From positions 682,001 through 746,000 of the forward strand of contig NZ_VTOX01000002.1 of assembly GCF_012184415.1 (NCBI RefSeq): a stretch of DNA of 64,000 bases. Direction: 5' to 3'. The notes under the pieces are model-generated. The model worked only from the letters and a program-made list of their open reading frames with translations, was not told where the DNA came from and made no database searches. The position numbers and the translations under genes are program-made. The first letter of the stretch is position 1. Every line of letters begins with the position of its first letter. This document shows positions 1 through 8,205 of the stretch, in pieces. Origin of the DNA: Ramlibacter lithotrophicus. GTDB taxonomy: Bacteria > Pseudomonadota > Gammaproteobacteria > Burkholderiales > Burkholderiaceae_C.

Positions 1-223
1 CCGCGGTGTCGGTGCTGCTGCCGGTCGTGCCGCCCGTCGTGCCCGCGGTGCTGCTGGAGCTCGACGTGTCGGCGGTGGCCGGCGGCGGCGTGGTGGTGCT
101 CGACGAGGTGGCGGAACTGCCCGCGCCGGCGCCGGCGTCGTCGTTCTTGCCGCAGGCGCTCAGCGACAGGGCGCCGACGATGGCCAGCGCGGCGGCGGCG
201 GTTTGGGTGAGAGACATCTTCAT
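1..223 (-). CDS. Small lipoprotein, low-complexity tail (3' end cut by window)
   Basis: The ATG at 223 has an AAGGAG ribosome site about 8 nt upstream. The first residues form a signal peptide (MKMSLTQTAAAALAIVGA) ending in a lipobox LSAC, so Cys is expected to be lipidated and the protein anchored in the outer or inner membrane. After a short acidic KNDDAGAG segment it is almost entirely Ser/Thr/Ala/Pro/Gly, probably a flexible periplasmic tether. The gene runs off the window, so any folded C-terminal domain is unseen. The composite promoter at 290-345 lies upstream, grouping it with the stress-type genes further on. No family is recognised. Confidence 0.75.
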   Translation of the reverse strand, partial: MKMSLTQTAAAALAIVGALSLSACGKNDDAGAGAGSSATSSSTTTPPPATADTSSSSSTAGTTGGTTGSSTDTA

Positions 224-289
224 CAGGGTAACTCCTTGAGGGTATGTTCGGGATTGACAGGGGCAGCGCGTTTTGCGGCCCTGGAGCGC

Positions 290-345
290 ACTCTAGGCAC
301 CCCTGGCGCCCAGGCTGTCGGTACCTGATGATGTTCGGTGTAGGA
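290..345 (-). promoter_or_regulatory. Composite tandem-repeat promoter, copy A
   Basis: Reading the minus strand: TCCTACAC at 345-338, CCGACAG at 321-315 (23 bp after the first CC), and CCTAGAGT at 297-290 whose TAGAGT fits TAnAnT of a -10 box. It points at the lipoprotein gene starting at 223. The same arrangement with identical offsets is found in copies B, C and E. Confidence 0.7.
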
Positions 346-378
346 CAAGCGCAGAGGCACGGGTGGGGTGCGCTGCCG

Positions 379-594
379 TCAGCGCCGGCTGCCGCGCTCC
401 TGCGGCATCTTGCTCTGCTGCTTCATCGCTCCTTCCGCGGCTCGTCCGCGCCCCGACTCCCCGCCCTCGCCCGTGCCGGCGTCCTGCGCCTGCATGTCGG
501 CGTCCGGCGTGCTGACCTTGTTCTTGGTGTCCACTTCCTTGGCGCCGTCGCGCGGCTCGCGGCCGCCCGAGCGCGACTTGCTCGAAGGGTTCAT
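379..594 (-). CDS. Small disordered hydrophilic protein (71 aa)
   Basis: Start chosen at the ATG at 594 because AAAGGAG sits just upstream (GCAAAGGAGCCGAACATG); a longer reading from 624 lacks a ribosome site. The product is rich in Gly, Ser, Arg, Glu, Asp and Gln with no hydrophobic segment, so it should be soluble and intrinsically disordered, resembling bacterial hydrophilins. No catalytic motif or known family is visible. It is preceded by composite promoter copy B at 623-678, and is the first of four small hydrophilic proteins in the window sharing that promoter type. A role in desiccation or osmotic stress is inference only. Confidence 0.65.
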   Translation of the reverse strand: MNPSSKSRSGGREPRDGAKEVDTKNKVSTPDADMQAQDAGTGEGGESGRGRAAEGAMKQQSKMPQERGSRR

Positions 595-622
595 GTTCGG
601 CTCCTTTGCTTGCGATGCCTCC

Positions 623-678
623 ACTCTAGGCAGCAGGCCGCCGCCGGCTGTCGTCCGGGGCGAGCGCTCGGTGTAGGA
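623..678 (-). promoter_or_regulatory. Composite tandem-repeat promoter, copy B
   Basis: Minus strand: TCCTACAC at 678-671, ACGACAG at 654-648 (again 23 bp on) and CCTAGAGT at 630-623. The offsets match copy A exactly, although the intervening bases differ. The predicted start of transcription is roughly 20 nt before the ATG at 594. Confidence 0.7.
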
Positions 679-694
679 ACGCCGCCCGCGCCGC

Positions 695-2035
695 TCACTC
701 CACCGGCGGCCTGCTCGCAGCGCGGCGCCCCATCGCGCGCTCGTACGCCCTCATCAGGGGAGTGACCGAAATGCCATGGACGAAGATCGACGTCACGACG
801 ACGGATAGCGTCAAGGCCGTCAGCTGGGCTGCCAGCCGATCCGGCAGTCCGTGGTTGATCGCGTACATGAGGTAATACAGCGAGCCGATGCCGCGAATGC
901 CGAACCACGCCACCAGCCTGCGCTGGCGCGCGGAGCTGTGCGAGCCGAGCAGGCCCAGCCAGGTGGCCGCCGGCCGCACCACGAGCAGGAGGACCGGCAC
1001 GAACCACCAGGCGGCGCTGTCCCACTCGACGGCCCAGAGCAGCGCGCCGATGGTGATCACGATCGCCAGTTCCCCGATGCGCTCCACCTGCTGGTTGAAT
1101 CCGAGCACCGCGTGCGCCATGAAGGCCGGGGCGTGGCGCGGATCCACGGCCGCTGCCTCGGCCGCGGTGAAATCCGGGTCCGCCGAGGCCTGTTCGACCG
1201 CCTGCTGGACCGCCGGGTCGCGGCTCTCCGCCTGTTCCACCTGGCGCAGCGCGACGCCGGCCGCGAACACCGCCAGGAAGCCGTAGCCGTGCAGCAGCAC
1301 GGCTACGCCATAGGAGAGCGCGATCAGTCCCAGCGCGAGGAAGTCGTCGAGCCCGACGGCCTCCTTGTGCTTGCGCCGCAGGAACAGCACCAGGCGCCCG
1401 ACAGCGGCGCCCAGCAGGGCGCCTGCTGCCAGCCCGGCGGCGACCGCCCACAGCACGTCGACGGCCAGCCAGCGCCAGCCCCAGGGCCCGATCTCGTGCA
1501 ATCCCAGCAGCCCGAGGCCCAGCATCACGAACGGAAAGGCCGTGCCGTCGTTGAGGCCCCCTTCGCCGGTGAGGGCGAAGCGCAGCTTGTCGCGGTCGCC
1601 CGGCCGGTGCACCTGCACGTCGGAGGCGAGTACCGGGTCGGTCGGGGCGAGGATCGCGCCCAGGAGCACCGCGGCGCCCAGCGGCAGGCCCAGCAGCACG
1701 GTGCCGACGGCAGCGATCGCGACGACGGTAAGCACCATGGAGGTCAGCGCCAGGCGCAGTGGCAGCAGCCAGCGGCGGTCGCGCAGGCTGACGCTGAGCT
1801 TGAGCCCGGCCGTGAACAGCGAGACCAGGACCACCGTTTCGGTCAGGCGCTCGAGCAGCACCTTGTTTTCCCGCAGGTCCGGCGCCAGCCAGTTCAGGCC
1901 GAGCGGGCTCATCACCAGGCCCAGGGCCAGGTAGAGCATGGCGGTGGACAACGGCAGGCGCGACAGCACCGTGCCGCTGAGCGCCAGGAAGATCAGCAGA
2001 ACGCCGACGAGAACGGACCAGAAAGCAAAATCCAT
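695..2035 (-). CDS. Cation:proton antiporter, CPA1/NhaP type
   Basis: A 446-aa polytopic inner-membrane protein with about twelve hydrophobic segments. The family hallmarks are present: PTDP at residues 131-134 and GEGGLNDGTAFPF at 157-169, which carry the ion-binding acidic residues of CPA1 exchangers. It should exchange Na+ or K+ for H+ for pH and salt homeostasis. The hydrophilic loop at about 255-285 (EQAESRDPAVQQAV...) is charged. It lies 75 bp behind the Bug gene on the same strand and may have its own promoter. The ion specificity cannot be read from the sequence. Confidence 0.88.
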   Translation of the reverse strand: MDFAFWSVLVGVLLIFLALSGTVLSRLPLSTAMLYLALGLVMSPLGLNWLAPDLRENKVLLERLTETVVLVSLFTAGLKLSVSLRDRRWLLPLRLALTSMVLTVVAIAAVGTVLLGLPLGAAVLLGAILAPTDPVLASDVQVHRPGDRDKLRFALTGEGGLNDGTAFPFVMLGLGLLGLHEIGPWGWRWLAVDVLWAVAAGLAAGALLGAAVGRLVLFLRRKHKEAVGLDDFLALGLIALSYGVAVLLHGYGFLAVFAAGVALRQVEQAESRDPAVQQAVEQASADPDFTAAEAAAVDPRHAPAFMAHAVLGFNQQVERIGELAIVITIGALLWAVEWDSAAWWFVPVLLLVVRPAATWLGLLGSHSSARQRRLVAWFGIRGIGSLYYLMYAINHGLPDRLAAQLTALTLSVVVTSIFVHGISVTPLMRAYERAMGRRAASRPPVE

Positions 2036-2110
2036 CGTCCTATTGTCGGCAGATGCGCGCGCATGAGCCGCGTTCCGGCGGCCGTGGCCTTGGCGCTCGG
2101 GTCGAGCGGG

Positions 2111-3085
2111 TCAGTTGCTGGTCGCGCCCACCGACGCCGCGACGCGCTTGATCTTCGCCACTTCGTCGACCAGCAAGGCGCCCAGCTCTTCCGGGCTGCT
2201 GGTGGACACATCCGTCCCGAAGGTCGCGAACTGGGCCTTGACGTCGGCCATCGCCATGATCTTGCGGACCTCGGCGTTGAGCTTGTCCACCACTTCGCGC
2301 GGCACCCCGGCCGGTCCAACCACGGCCTGCCACGTGGCGTACGAGAAGCCCGGGTAGCCCGATTCGGCCAGCGTGGGGATGTCCGGCACCAGCGACGAGC
2401 GCTGCGCCGTCGTCACCGCCATCGCGTTGAGCTTGCCGGCCCGCACCTGCTGCAGCACGTCCGAGATGTTGGCGAACATCACGTGCGACGTTCCCGCCAG
2501 CATGTCCTGCATCGCCGGAGCCCCGCCCTTGTAGTGCACCGTCGTCCAGTCGAGCTTCGCCGTCTGCTTGAACTGCTCGCCCGACAGCCGCGTGAGCGTG
2601 GTCGCCCCCGGCGACGCCATGTTGACCTTGCCGGCGTTGGCCTTCGAATAGGCCACCAGTTCCCTGACGTTCTTCACCGGAAGAGCCGGGGTGGTCACCA
2701 CCATGATCGGCACCGTCGCGACCAGGGCCACCGGCGTGAAGTCGCGGGTCGGATCCCAGCTGAGCTTGTCGAAGAAGGCCGGCGCCGCCGCGAACGAGGT
2801 CGCCGCCATCAGCAGCGTGTAGCCGTCGGGCGCGGCGCGCGCGACCTGCTCGGCGGCGATGTTGCCGCTCGCGCCGGCGCGGTTTTCCACGACGAAGCTC
2901 TGGCCCAGCGACTGCGTCAGCTTGCTGGCCAGCACGCGCGCTGCGAGATCGGTGGACCCGCCCGGCGGGAAGCCGACCAGCAGCTTCACGGGTCGCGTGG
3001 GCCAGGACTGGGCACCGGCCAGCGGAGCCACCGCGGCGAGGGCGACCGCGCAGGCGGCGAGGACGAGCGACTTGAGCTTGGGCAT
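2111..3085 (-). CDS. Tripartite tricarboxylate transporter binding protein (Bug/TctC family), copy 1
   Basis: 324 aa with a classical Sec signal peptide cleaved after LAGA. The mature start SWPTRPVKLLVGFPPGGSTD and the PDGYTLL motif are typical of Bug receptors, periplasmic proteins that capture carboxylates or other small organic acids. The start ATG at 3085 has CCAGGAG 5 nt upstream. It is separated by only 12 bp from the second Bug gene, so the two are co-transcribed. No TctA/TctB membrane genes are nearby, as is usual for the expanded Bug families of Burkholderiales, so the ligand and the partner transporter are unknown. Confidence 0.9.
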   Translation of the reverse strand: MPKLKSLVLAACAVALAAVAPLAGAQSWPTRPVKLLVGFPPGGSTDLAARVLASKLTQSLGQSFVVENRAGASGNIAAEQVARAAPDGYTLLMAATSFAAAPAFFDKLSWDPTRDFTPVALVATVPIMVVTTPALPVKNVRELVAYSKANAGKVNMASPGATTLTRLSGEQFKQTAKLDWTTVHYKGGAPAMQDMLAGTSHVMFANISDVLQQVRAGKLNAMAVTTAQRSSLVPDIPTLAESGYPGFSYATWQAVVGPAGVPREVVDKLNAEVRKIMAMADVKAQFATFGTDVSTSSPEELGALLVDEVAKIKRVAASVGATSN

Positions 3086-3097
3086 GGGGTCTCCTGG

Positions 3098-4057
3098 TTA
3101 TTCGGGCTGGACGCCGGCATTGGTGCTGACGCGGCGCCAGGTGGCGACGCTTTCGCGCAGGAACGTGCCGAACGATTCGGGCGTGCCGGGCACGAGTTCC
3201 ATGCCGAGGCCGCCCAGCCGCTCGCGCACGTCCTGCATGGCGAGGACGTCGCGCACGTCGGCATGCAGCTTCTGCACGATCTCCGGGGGCGTTCCGGCGG
3301 GCGCCAGCACGCCTTGCCACACGAAGGCGTCCACCTGCGGCGCCACGGTTTCCGCGAGCGTCGGCACGTCGGGCAGCATGGCGTTGCGGCGCGCCGTCGT
3401 CACCGCCAGCGCGCGCAGCTTGCCGGCCTGCACGTGCGCGGCCGCCTCGACGACGGCGACGATCATCGCCTGCACCTGGCCGGACAGCACCGCCTGCAGC
3501 GCCGGCGCGCCACCGGCGTACGGCACCATCGCGATGTCCGTGCCGGTGGCCTGCTTGACCAGCTCGAAGGTCATGCGCTGCCCGCTCGAAGCGCCGGGCG
3601 CGGAAAAATTCAGCTTGCCCGGGTTCGCCCTGGCGTGCGCGACGAACTCCGCGATGCTGCGCGCCGGCACGCCCGGATGCACGACCAGCACGTTGGGGAT
3701 GGTGGACACCATCATGACCGGCGCCAGGTCCTTCAGCGCGTCGTAGCCGGGCTGCCTGAACACGCTGGGGCTGATCGCGAGCGCCGTCGTCGCCAGCAGC
3801 AGCGTGTATCCGTCGGGGGCCGCCTTGGCCACGTACGCGGTGCCGATGTTGGCGCCGGCGCCGGGACGGTTTTCCACCACGACCGGCTGGCCCCACTTTT
3901 CGGCCAGCTTGCCGGCGAGCAGGCGCGCCGTGATGTCCGTGGAGCCGCCGGGAGGAAATGCCACGACGAGCTTCACCGGCCGGTTCGGAAAAGCGCCCTG
4001 CGCGAGCGCCAGCGGCGCCGCCACGAGCAGCATCAGGATCGCAACGAAACGGCGCAT
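3098..4057 (-). CDS. Tripartite tricarboxylate transporter binding protein (Bug/TctC family), copy 2
   Basis: 319 aa, signal peptide ending LALAQGA, then FPNRPVKLVVAFPPGGSTD and APDGYTLLLA, the standard Bug fold landmarks. The ribosome site AGGAG is about 7 nt from ATG 4057. It follows the enolase-superfamily gene by 16 bp and precedes Bug copy 1 by 12 bp in one minus-strand operon. The two copies are clearly diverged paralogues rather than a recent tandem duplication, so they may bind different ligands handled by the same catabolic enzymes. Confidence 0.9.
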   Translation of the reverse strand: MRRFVAILMLLVAAPLALAQGAFPNRPVKLVVAFPPGGSTDITARLLAGKLAEKWGQPVVVENRPGAGANIGTAYVAKAAPDGYTLLLATTALAISPSVFRQPGYDALKDLAPVMMVSTIPNVLVVHPGVPARSIAEFVAHARANPGKLNFSAPGASSGQRMTFELVKQATGTDIAMVPYAGGAPALQAVLSGQVQAMIVAVVEAAAHVQAGKLRALAVTTARRNAMLPDVPTLAETVAPQVDAFVWQGVLAPAGTPPEIVQKLHADVRDVLAMQDVRERLGGLGMELVPGTPESFGTFLRESVATWRRVSTNAGVQPE

Positions 4058-4073
4058 GGCTTCACTCCTGCGG

Positions 4074-5201
4074 TCAGGCAGGCGGCAGCGTGAACCGGCG
4101 CACCTTCGACTCGTCGACGACGACGCCGAGGCCGGGCGCGGTGGGCACGTAGGCGACCTGTCCGCGAATGGGCAGCGGCTCGGCCAGGTAGTCTTCGGCG
4201 ATGAACTGCGGCCCGTTCAGGTCGGCCGGCAAGGTCATGCCGTAGGCCGCGAAGAGGTGCACGGACGCGGCGAAGGTGATCGGCGCGTCCATCAGGTTCG
4301 AGCCGATGAGCGCCAGGCCGGCGTTGAGCGCCAGGTCGCACATCTGGCGCGCGTAGTGCAGGCCGCCGACCTTGGACACCTTGATCGCCAGCCCCTCCAC
4401 CGCCTCGCGCCGGATCAGGTCGATCACGAACGGCAGGCCCATCGCCGCCTCGTCCAGTGCGATCGTCAGCGGCGTGGCGGACAGCAGTTTCTTCATGGCG
4501 TAGACGTCGCTCATGGGCACCGGCTGCTCGAACAGGGTGACGCCGCAGCGCTCGAACGCGCGCGCCATCCGGATCGCCTCCTCCAGCGTGTAGCCCTGGT
4601 TGGCGTCGGCCCAGACGAACGCGCCGGGCGCCGCCTGCGCGACGGCCTGCACGATCTGCGCGTCCAGCGCCTTGTGGTGGCCCACCTTCACCTTGAAGCC
4701 GCGATAGCCTTCGGCCAGCGCCGCCTGCGTGATGCGCACCGCCTCCTCGGGGTCGGCCGCCGACACCAGCCGCGCCAGCGGCACCGAGTCCGCGCGCTTG
4801 GCGCCCAGCCAGCTCTGCACGGTGATGCCCAGGCGCTTGCCGATCAGGTCGTGCGCGGCCAGGTCGATGGCGCACTTGGCGATCGGCTGCCCCGGGTCCA
4901 GCCCCACGGCCAGTTCGCGGTTCATGCGCGCATGCAGCCCGGCCAGGTCGAACAGGTCGTGCCCGATCACGGCCGGCGCCAGGTACTCGCGCAGCGAGGT
5001 CACGCACGATTCCAGCGTCTCGGCCGACCAGCGGCGCGACGGGCCGGACTCGCCCCAGCCGACATGGCCGTCGTCGTCGGTCATCTTCACCAGGGCGACG
5101 CGCTTGCCTTCGTCGAGGGTGCGCGACGGCCCGCGCGGCAGCGTGAGCACCGCCTTCATCGGCAGGCGCACTGGAAAGACTTCGATCTTCGCGATCTTCA
5201 T
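4074..5201 (-). CDS. Mandelate racemase/muconate lactonizing enzyme family (enolase superfamily)
   Basis: 375 aa beginning MKIAKIEVFPVRLP, the N-terminal capping domain of the family. The barrel carries the KxK motif (FKVKVG), the three metal ligands in WADANQ, FEQPV and ALDEA, and an opposing lysine in IKVSKVGG, so a Mg2+-dependent proton-abstraction reaction on a carboxylate (racemisation or cycloisomerisation) is expected. The start at 5201 is 5 bp from the stop of the PHP gene, implying translational coupling. Coupling to Bug receptors suggests catabolism of an imported organic acid; the exact substrate is not predictable. Confidence 0.85.
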   Translation of the reverse strand: MKIAKIEVFPVRLPMKAVLTLPRGPSRTLDEGKRVALVKMTDDDGHVGWGESGPSRRWSAETLESCVTSLREYLAPAVIGHDLFDLAGLHARMNRELAVGLDPGQPIAKCAIDLAAHDLIGKRLGITVQSWLGAKRADSVPLARLVSAADPEEAVRITQAALAEGYRGFKVKVGHHKALDAQIVQAVAQAAPGAFVWADANQGYTLEEAIRMARAFERCGVTLFEQPVPMSDVYAMKKLLSATPLTIALDEAAMGLPFVIDLIRREAVEGLAIKVSKVGGLHYARQMCDLALNAGLALIGSNLMDAPITFAASVHLFAAYGMTLPADLNGPQFIAEDYLAEPLPIRGQVAYVPTAPGLGVVVDESKVRRFTLPPA

Positions 5202-5206
5202 GACGC

Positions 5207-6697
5207 TCACCGGTAGTTCAGGAAGACGGGGCTGGCCCACGCGACGTGGCCGTTGCGCTGGCGCACCCGCAGGTAGACGTGCGACCGGCCGTCCGGCACC
5301 GCAAGCGTGCAGCGGCCGGAAAGCGACGACGCCGCCAGCGGCAGCAGGCGGTGCCACTGGTAGCCCTCCTTCGGAAAGCCGCCGGTGAACAGGTTGTGCG
5401 AGCCTTCGAACAGGCGCGCGAGCGGCGACGACGATTCCTGCGCCACCGGCTCGGACAGCGCCAGGTGCAGCACGCTGTCGGGGCCGGCCTGCAGCTCCAG
5501 CACGACGCTCTGGTTCGGGTTCTCGCGGTAGGCGTTCTGGCGCGCCGTGTACGAGCGGATTGCCAGCCCGTCTTCGCCGAGCCGCCCGAAGCGGTGGCGC
5601 CGCTGCTCGTCGAACGGCATGGACTGCAGGCAGGGGAAGAAGCGCAGGATGCGGCCCGGCTCGACGCGCAGTTCCATCGCCCAGTCGCAGATGCGGTCGA
5701 GCGCCAGCGCCCCCCAGGGGCCCCAGCCCCATTCCAGCCGCACCTGGACCGGCTGCGCGAAAGCGTCGTGCTCCGGCACCGCCTGCGCAGCGAAGGCACG
5801 GTGCACGATCGCGCCGTCCTGGATCACCTCCACGACGTCGATCTCGTCGCGACCGCGGACCGAGAATGCCGCCTCGACCTGGCTACCGGCGCTGATCGTC
5901 GATCCCATCGGCGCCCCGTCGACGCTGAAATCGACTTCGATCCGGTCGCCCGTCAGCGCATAGGTGCGGCGCGAGCGGATCGCCTCGAAGATGCCTTCGC
6001 GGCTGAAGTCGCGCACCAGCGCCGCCATCAGGCCTTCGCCGTAGGCGCCCGGAAAGCCCGCGTGGTCGTCCGACGAGCCGACGAAGCCGAAGCGCAAGCC
6101 CGCCTTCAGCCCGGCCGCCGCCGTGTTGGACGTCTGGCGCCCGCCCATCGAATGGCTGAAGTAGGTGAGCGGCCCGCGGTCGTCCTCGCCGTTGCCGTGC
6201 TCGGAATAGACCTCCACCACCGGCGTGCACTCCTCGTGGAAGCACTCCCAGTTCACGCCGCGGCTGCCGCCGGGATACGCCAGGTGGTGCGGGATCATCA
6301 GCGCGCCCTCCTCGGCGCAGAAGCGCCGCAGCTGGCCCGGGTCGGCGGTGTAGTGCAGCGGCCGGTGGTCGCGCGGGAACACCACGCACTGGTCGCCCCA
6401 GTGCGATGAGTGCCACTCGAAGCCGAGGAAGGCACAGAACGCACCGTCGCGGTTGCCGTCGGCGATCACCTGCTGCACCCGGGGCCAAGTGTCCTTCAGA
6501 CGCCTGAAGCCGTCGATCCAGTGGCGCTCGCGCTGGCCCTCCATGGCCGGCATGTCGTGCCAGCTGGAGTGGCCGGTGAAGGCGAAGAAATCCAGGTGCG
6601 TGCGAGCGATGTCCAGCGAACGCTCGATGGAGCCGACGCCATACCCGTGCGCGTTGTGGTTGTGGATGTCGCCGTAGAGGATCTGCCAGCCGCTCAT
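5207..6697 (-). CDS. PHP-type metal-dependent hydrolase (DUF3604-like)
   Basis: 496 aa. The N terminus ILYGDIHNHN, the later TGHSSWH, a PHHLAYPGG segment and SSDDHAG give the scattered His/Asp ligands of a PHP (polymerase and histidinol phosphatase) metal site, in the arrangement of DUF3604 proteins. No signal peptide is evident, so a cytoplasmic hydrolase is likely. The start at 6697 (MSGWQIL) is preferred because it directly precedes the conserved block; an upstream ATG at 6775 would add a poorly conserved, arginine-rich stretch. It is the first gene of the PHP-enolase-Bug-Bug operon. Its substrate is unknown. Confidence 0.72.
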   Translation of the reverse strand: MSGWQILYGDIHNHNAHGYGVGSIERSLDIARTHLDFFAFTGHSSWHDMPAMEGQRERHWIDGFRRLKDTWPRVQQVIADGNRDGAFCAFLGFEWHSSHWGDQCVVFPRDHRPLHYTADPGQLRRFCAEEGALMIPHHLAYPGGSRGVNWECFHEECTPVVEVYSEHGNGEDDRGPLTYFSHSMGGRQTSNTAAAGLKAGLRFGFVGSSDDHAGFPGAYGEGLMAALVRDFSREGIFEAIRSRRTYALTGDRIEVDFSVDGAPMGSTISAGSQVEAAFSVRGRDEIDVVEVIQDGAIVHRAFAAQAVPEHDAFAQPVQVRLEWGWGPWGALALDRICDWAMELRVEPGRILRFFPCLQSMPFDEQRRHRFGRLGEDGLAIRSYTARQNAYRENPNQSVVLELQAGPDSVLHLALSEPVAQESSSPLARLFEGSHNLFTGGFPKEGYQWHRLLPLAASSLSGRCTLAVPDGRSHVYLRVRQRNGHVAWASPVFLNYR

Positions 6698-6830
6698 GGC
6701 CTGGCGCGCCGCTGGCAGGCGGCCGCGGCCGCCGGGACTGCTGCTTCGATGATGCACCCCCTTGCTGGAGGCCATTCGAGCAAAGCCCGTCCGGCCTGTC
6801 AACGAGGGAAACGCTCAGGCTCGCGACACC

Positions 6831-7649
6831 TTACAGGCAGCCCAGCGCGCCGTGCAGCGCCTTGCGGAAGCTGGGGAACTTGTGGACGTCGCCGTGGCCG
6901 GCGCCCTCGACGCACAGCAGCTGCGCCGCCGGTGCCGCCGTGCGCAGCGCGTGGCTGTGGTGGATGCCGATCAGTTCGTCCTTGTCGCCGTGGATCAGCA
7001 TCAGGGGACCCTTGAGCCGCGCGGCGTGCTCCGCCGTGTGCAGCGGATAGCGCAGCACCTGCCGCGGCACCCAGGGATACAGCTCGTCGGCCAGCGCACG
7101 CATGCTGCTGTACGGGGACACCAGCAGCGTCAGGTCGGGGGCGTGGCCCGCGGCGCACAGCTCGGCCGACAGGCCAGCCGCCAGCGCCGTGCCGAGCGAC
7201 TGTCCGGCGATGACGATGCGCTTGCCCTCGTACCGCGGCCCGTAATGCGCCCAGACCGCCGCGACGTCCGAGCGCAGCTGCGCCTCGCTCTCGATGCAGC
7301 TGGTGCTCTTGCCGTAGCCGCGGTAGTCGAACATCACCACGTCGAAGTTCACCTGGCGGAACGCGTCGATGTCGACCAGGCAGTCGCGCAGGTTGCCGGA
7401 GTTGCCGTGCAGGAAGAAGACGACGCCCCGCGGGTCGGGCAGCCGCAGCTGCGCCGCCGACAGCCGTGCCCCTGGCACTTCGATCCATTCCTCGATGACG
7501 TCGGCGTCGCCCACCAGCGGCTCGTCGGCCGGCAACGGGGTGGGCTCGAACAGCAGGCGCTCCTGGCGGAACCACAGCCAGCCGATGGCGGCGGTGTACA
7601 CCGCGCCGACGGCGGCGAGCAGACCCAGGGAGAACAGTGCGTAGACCAT
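6831..7649 (-). CDS. Alpha/beta hydrolase, BEM46/YfhR-like, membrane-anchored
   Basis: 272 aa with an N-terminal hydrophobic anchor (MVYALFSLGLLAAVGAVYTA). The fold shows the oxyanion strand FFLHGNSGN, the nucleophile elbow GQSLG, an acid in HGDKDE and the catalytic His in GAGHGD. Such proteins are serine hydrolases of uncertain substrate facing the periplasm or cytoplasm. ATG 7649 is preferred over 7673 because GGGGAGC precedes it. It begins 20 bp behind the stop of the small hydrophilic gene 7670-8035 and is probably driven by that gene's composite promoter. Confidence 0.82.
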   Translation of the reverse strand: MVYALFSLGLLAAVGAVYTAAIGWLWFRQERLLFEPTPLPADEPLVGDADVIEEWIEVPGARLSAAQLRLPDPRGVVFFLHGNSGNLRDCLVDIDAFRQVNFDVVMFDYRGYGKSTSCIESEAQLRSDVAAVWAHYGPRYEGKRIVIAGQSLGTALAAGLSAELCAAGHAPDLTLLVSPYSSMRALADELYPWVPRQVLRYPLHTAEHAARLKGPLMLIHGDKDELIGIHHSHALRTAAPAAQLLCVEGAGHGDVHKFPSFRKALHGALGCL

Positions 7650-7669
7650 GTTGCTCCCCTTCTTCATGA

Positions 7670-8035
7670 TCACTGCTTGTTGCCGCGGTCCGACGGACCG
7701 TTGCGATCGGACAGGCCGGCGCCGGGCGGGCCGAGCGGCGCGCTGTCGCCGCCCTTGGCCTTGGCGGTGCCGCCCGCGCCCGTCACCTTGCCGCGCGGCC
7801 GCACCATGTCGTCGTCGTCCAGGTTGACGCTGCCGCCGCCCATCGGCTTGTCGTCGGCCGCGCCGTGGTCGCGTTCGTTGACGCCGCTGGGCGCCACGAG
7901 ATCAGGCTGGTCGTCGCTGGTCAGGCCGATCTTGCCGGGCCCGTCGCCGCGGTAGTCCTGGCGTGCGGGATCGGACGTGCGCCCTTCGCGGTCCTGCTGC
8001 GGCTTTGCGCCGGGCGACTGTTCCTGCTTCGACAT
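7670..8035 (-). CDS. Disordered hydrophilic protein (121 aa)
   Basis: The ATG at 8035 follows a strong AAAAAAGGAGCAG ribosome site. The sequence is rich in Gly, Asp, Pro, Lys and Gln with an acidic NLDDDDM patch and no hydrophobic core, so it should be unfolded and soluble. No family is recognised. Upstream is composite promoter copy F with two clear TCCTAC sites, linking it to the other small hydrophilic genes. It leads a two-gene unit with the alpha/beta hydrolase. A protective, hydrophilin-like role is plausible but only inferred from composition and shared promoter. Confidence 0.68.
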   Translation of the reverse strand: MSKQEQSPGAKPQQDREGRTSDPARQDYRGDGPGKIGLTSDDQPDLVAPSGVNERDHGAADDKPMGGGSVNLDDDDMVRPRGKVTGAGGTAKAKGGDSAPLGPPGAGLSDRNGPSDRGNKQ

Positions 8036-8082
8036 GTCCTGCTCCTTTTTTGGTGGCGGCCTTCGGCCGATCCATGGGCGCA

Positions 8083-8138
8083 GCATGCGACGCGGCCAAG
8101 CTCAACGCTGTAGGAGCCGGACGGCGCGCGGCGTAGGA
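8083..8138 (-). promoter_or_regulatory. Composite tandem-repeat promoter, copy F
   Basis: Minus strand: TCCTACGC at 8138-8131 and TCCTACAG at 8115-8108, exactly 23 bp apart. At the expected -10 position (8090-8083) the match is poor (TCGCATGC). It points at the hydrophilic gene starting at 8035. Confidence 0.55.
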
Positions 8139-8205
8139 ACCTCGCGGCGCGCGAGGCAGGAGGGTGCCGTGGACGAGGAAGGGGCGCTCGCGTCGCGCGC
8201 GCGCT

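Noticed and set aside
1993..2319. Reading frames antisense to the Bug and antiporter genes
   Set aside because: They are high-GC mirror frames of real genes, with arginine/alanine-rich products and no ribosome site.
851..4093. A very long plus-strand frame across the antiporter and Bug genes
   Set aside because: The translated product is His/Arg/Gln-rich without any motif, while the opposite strand has clear families; it is a codon-bias shadow.
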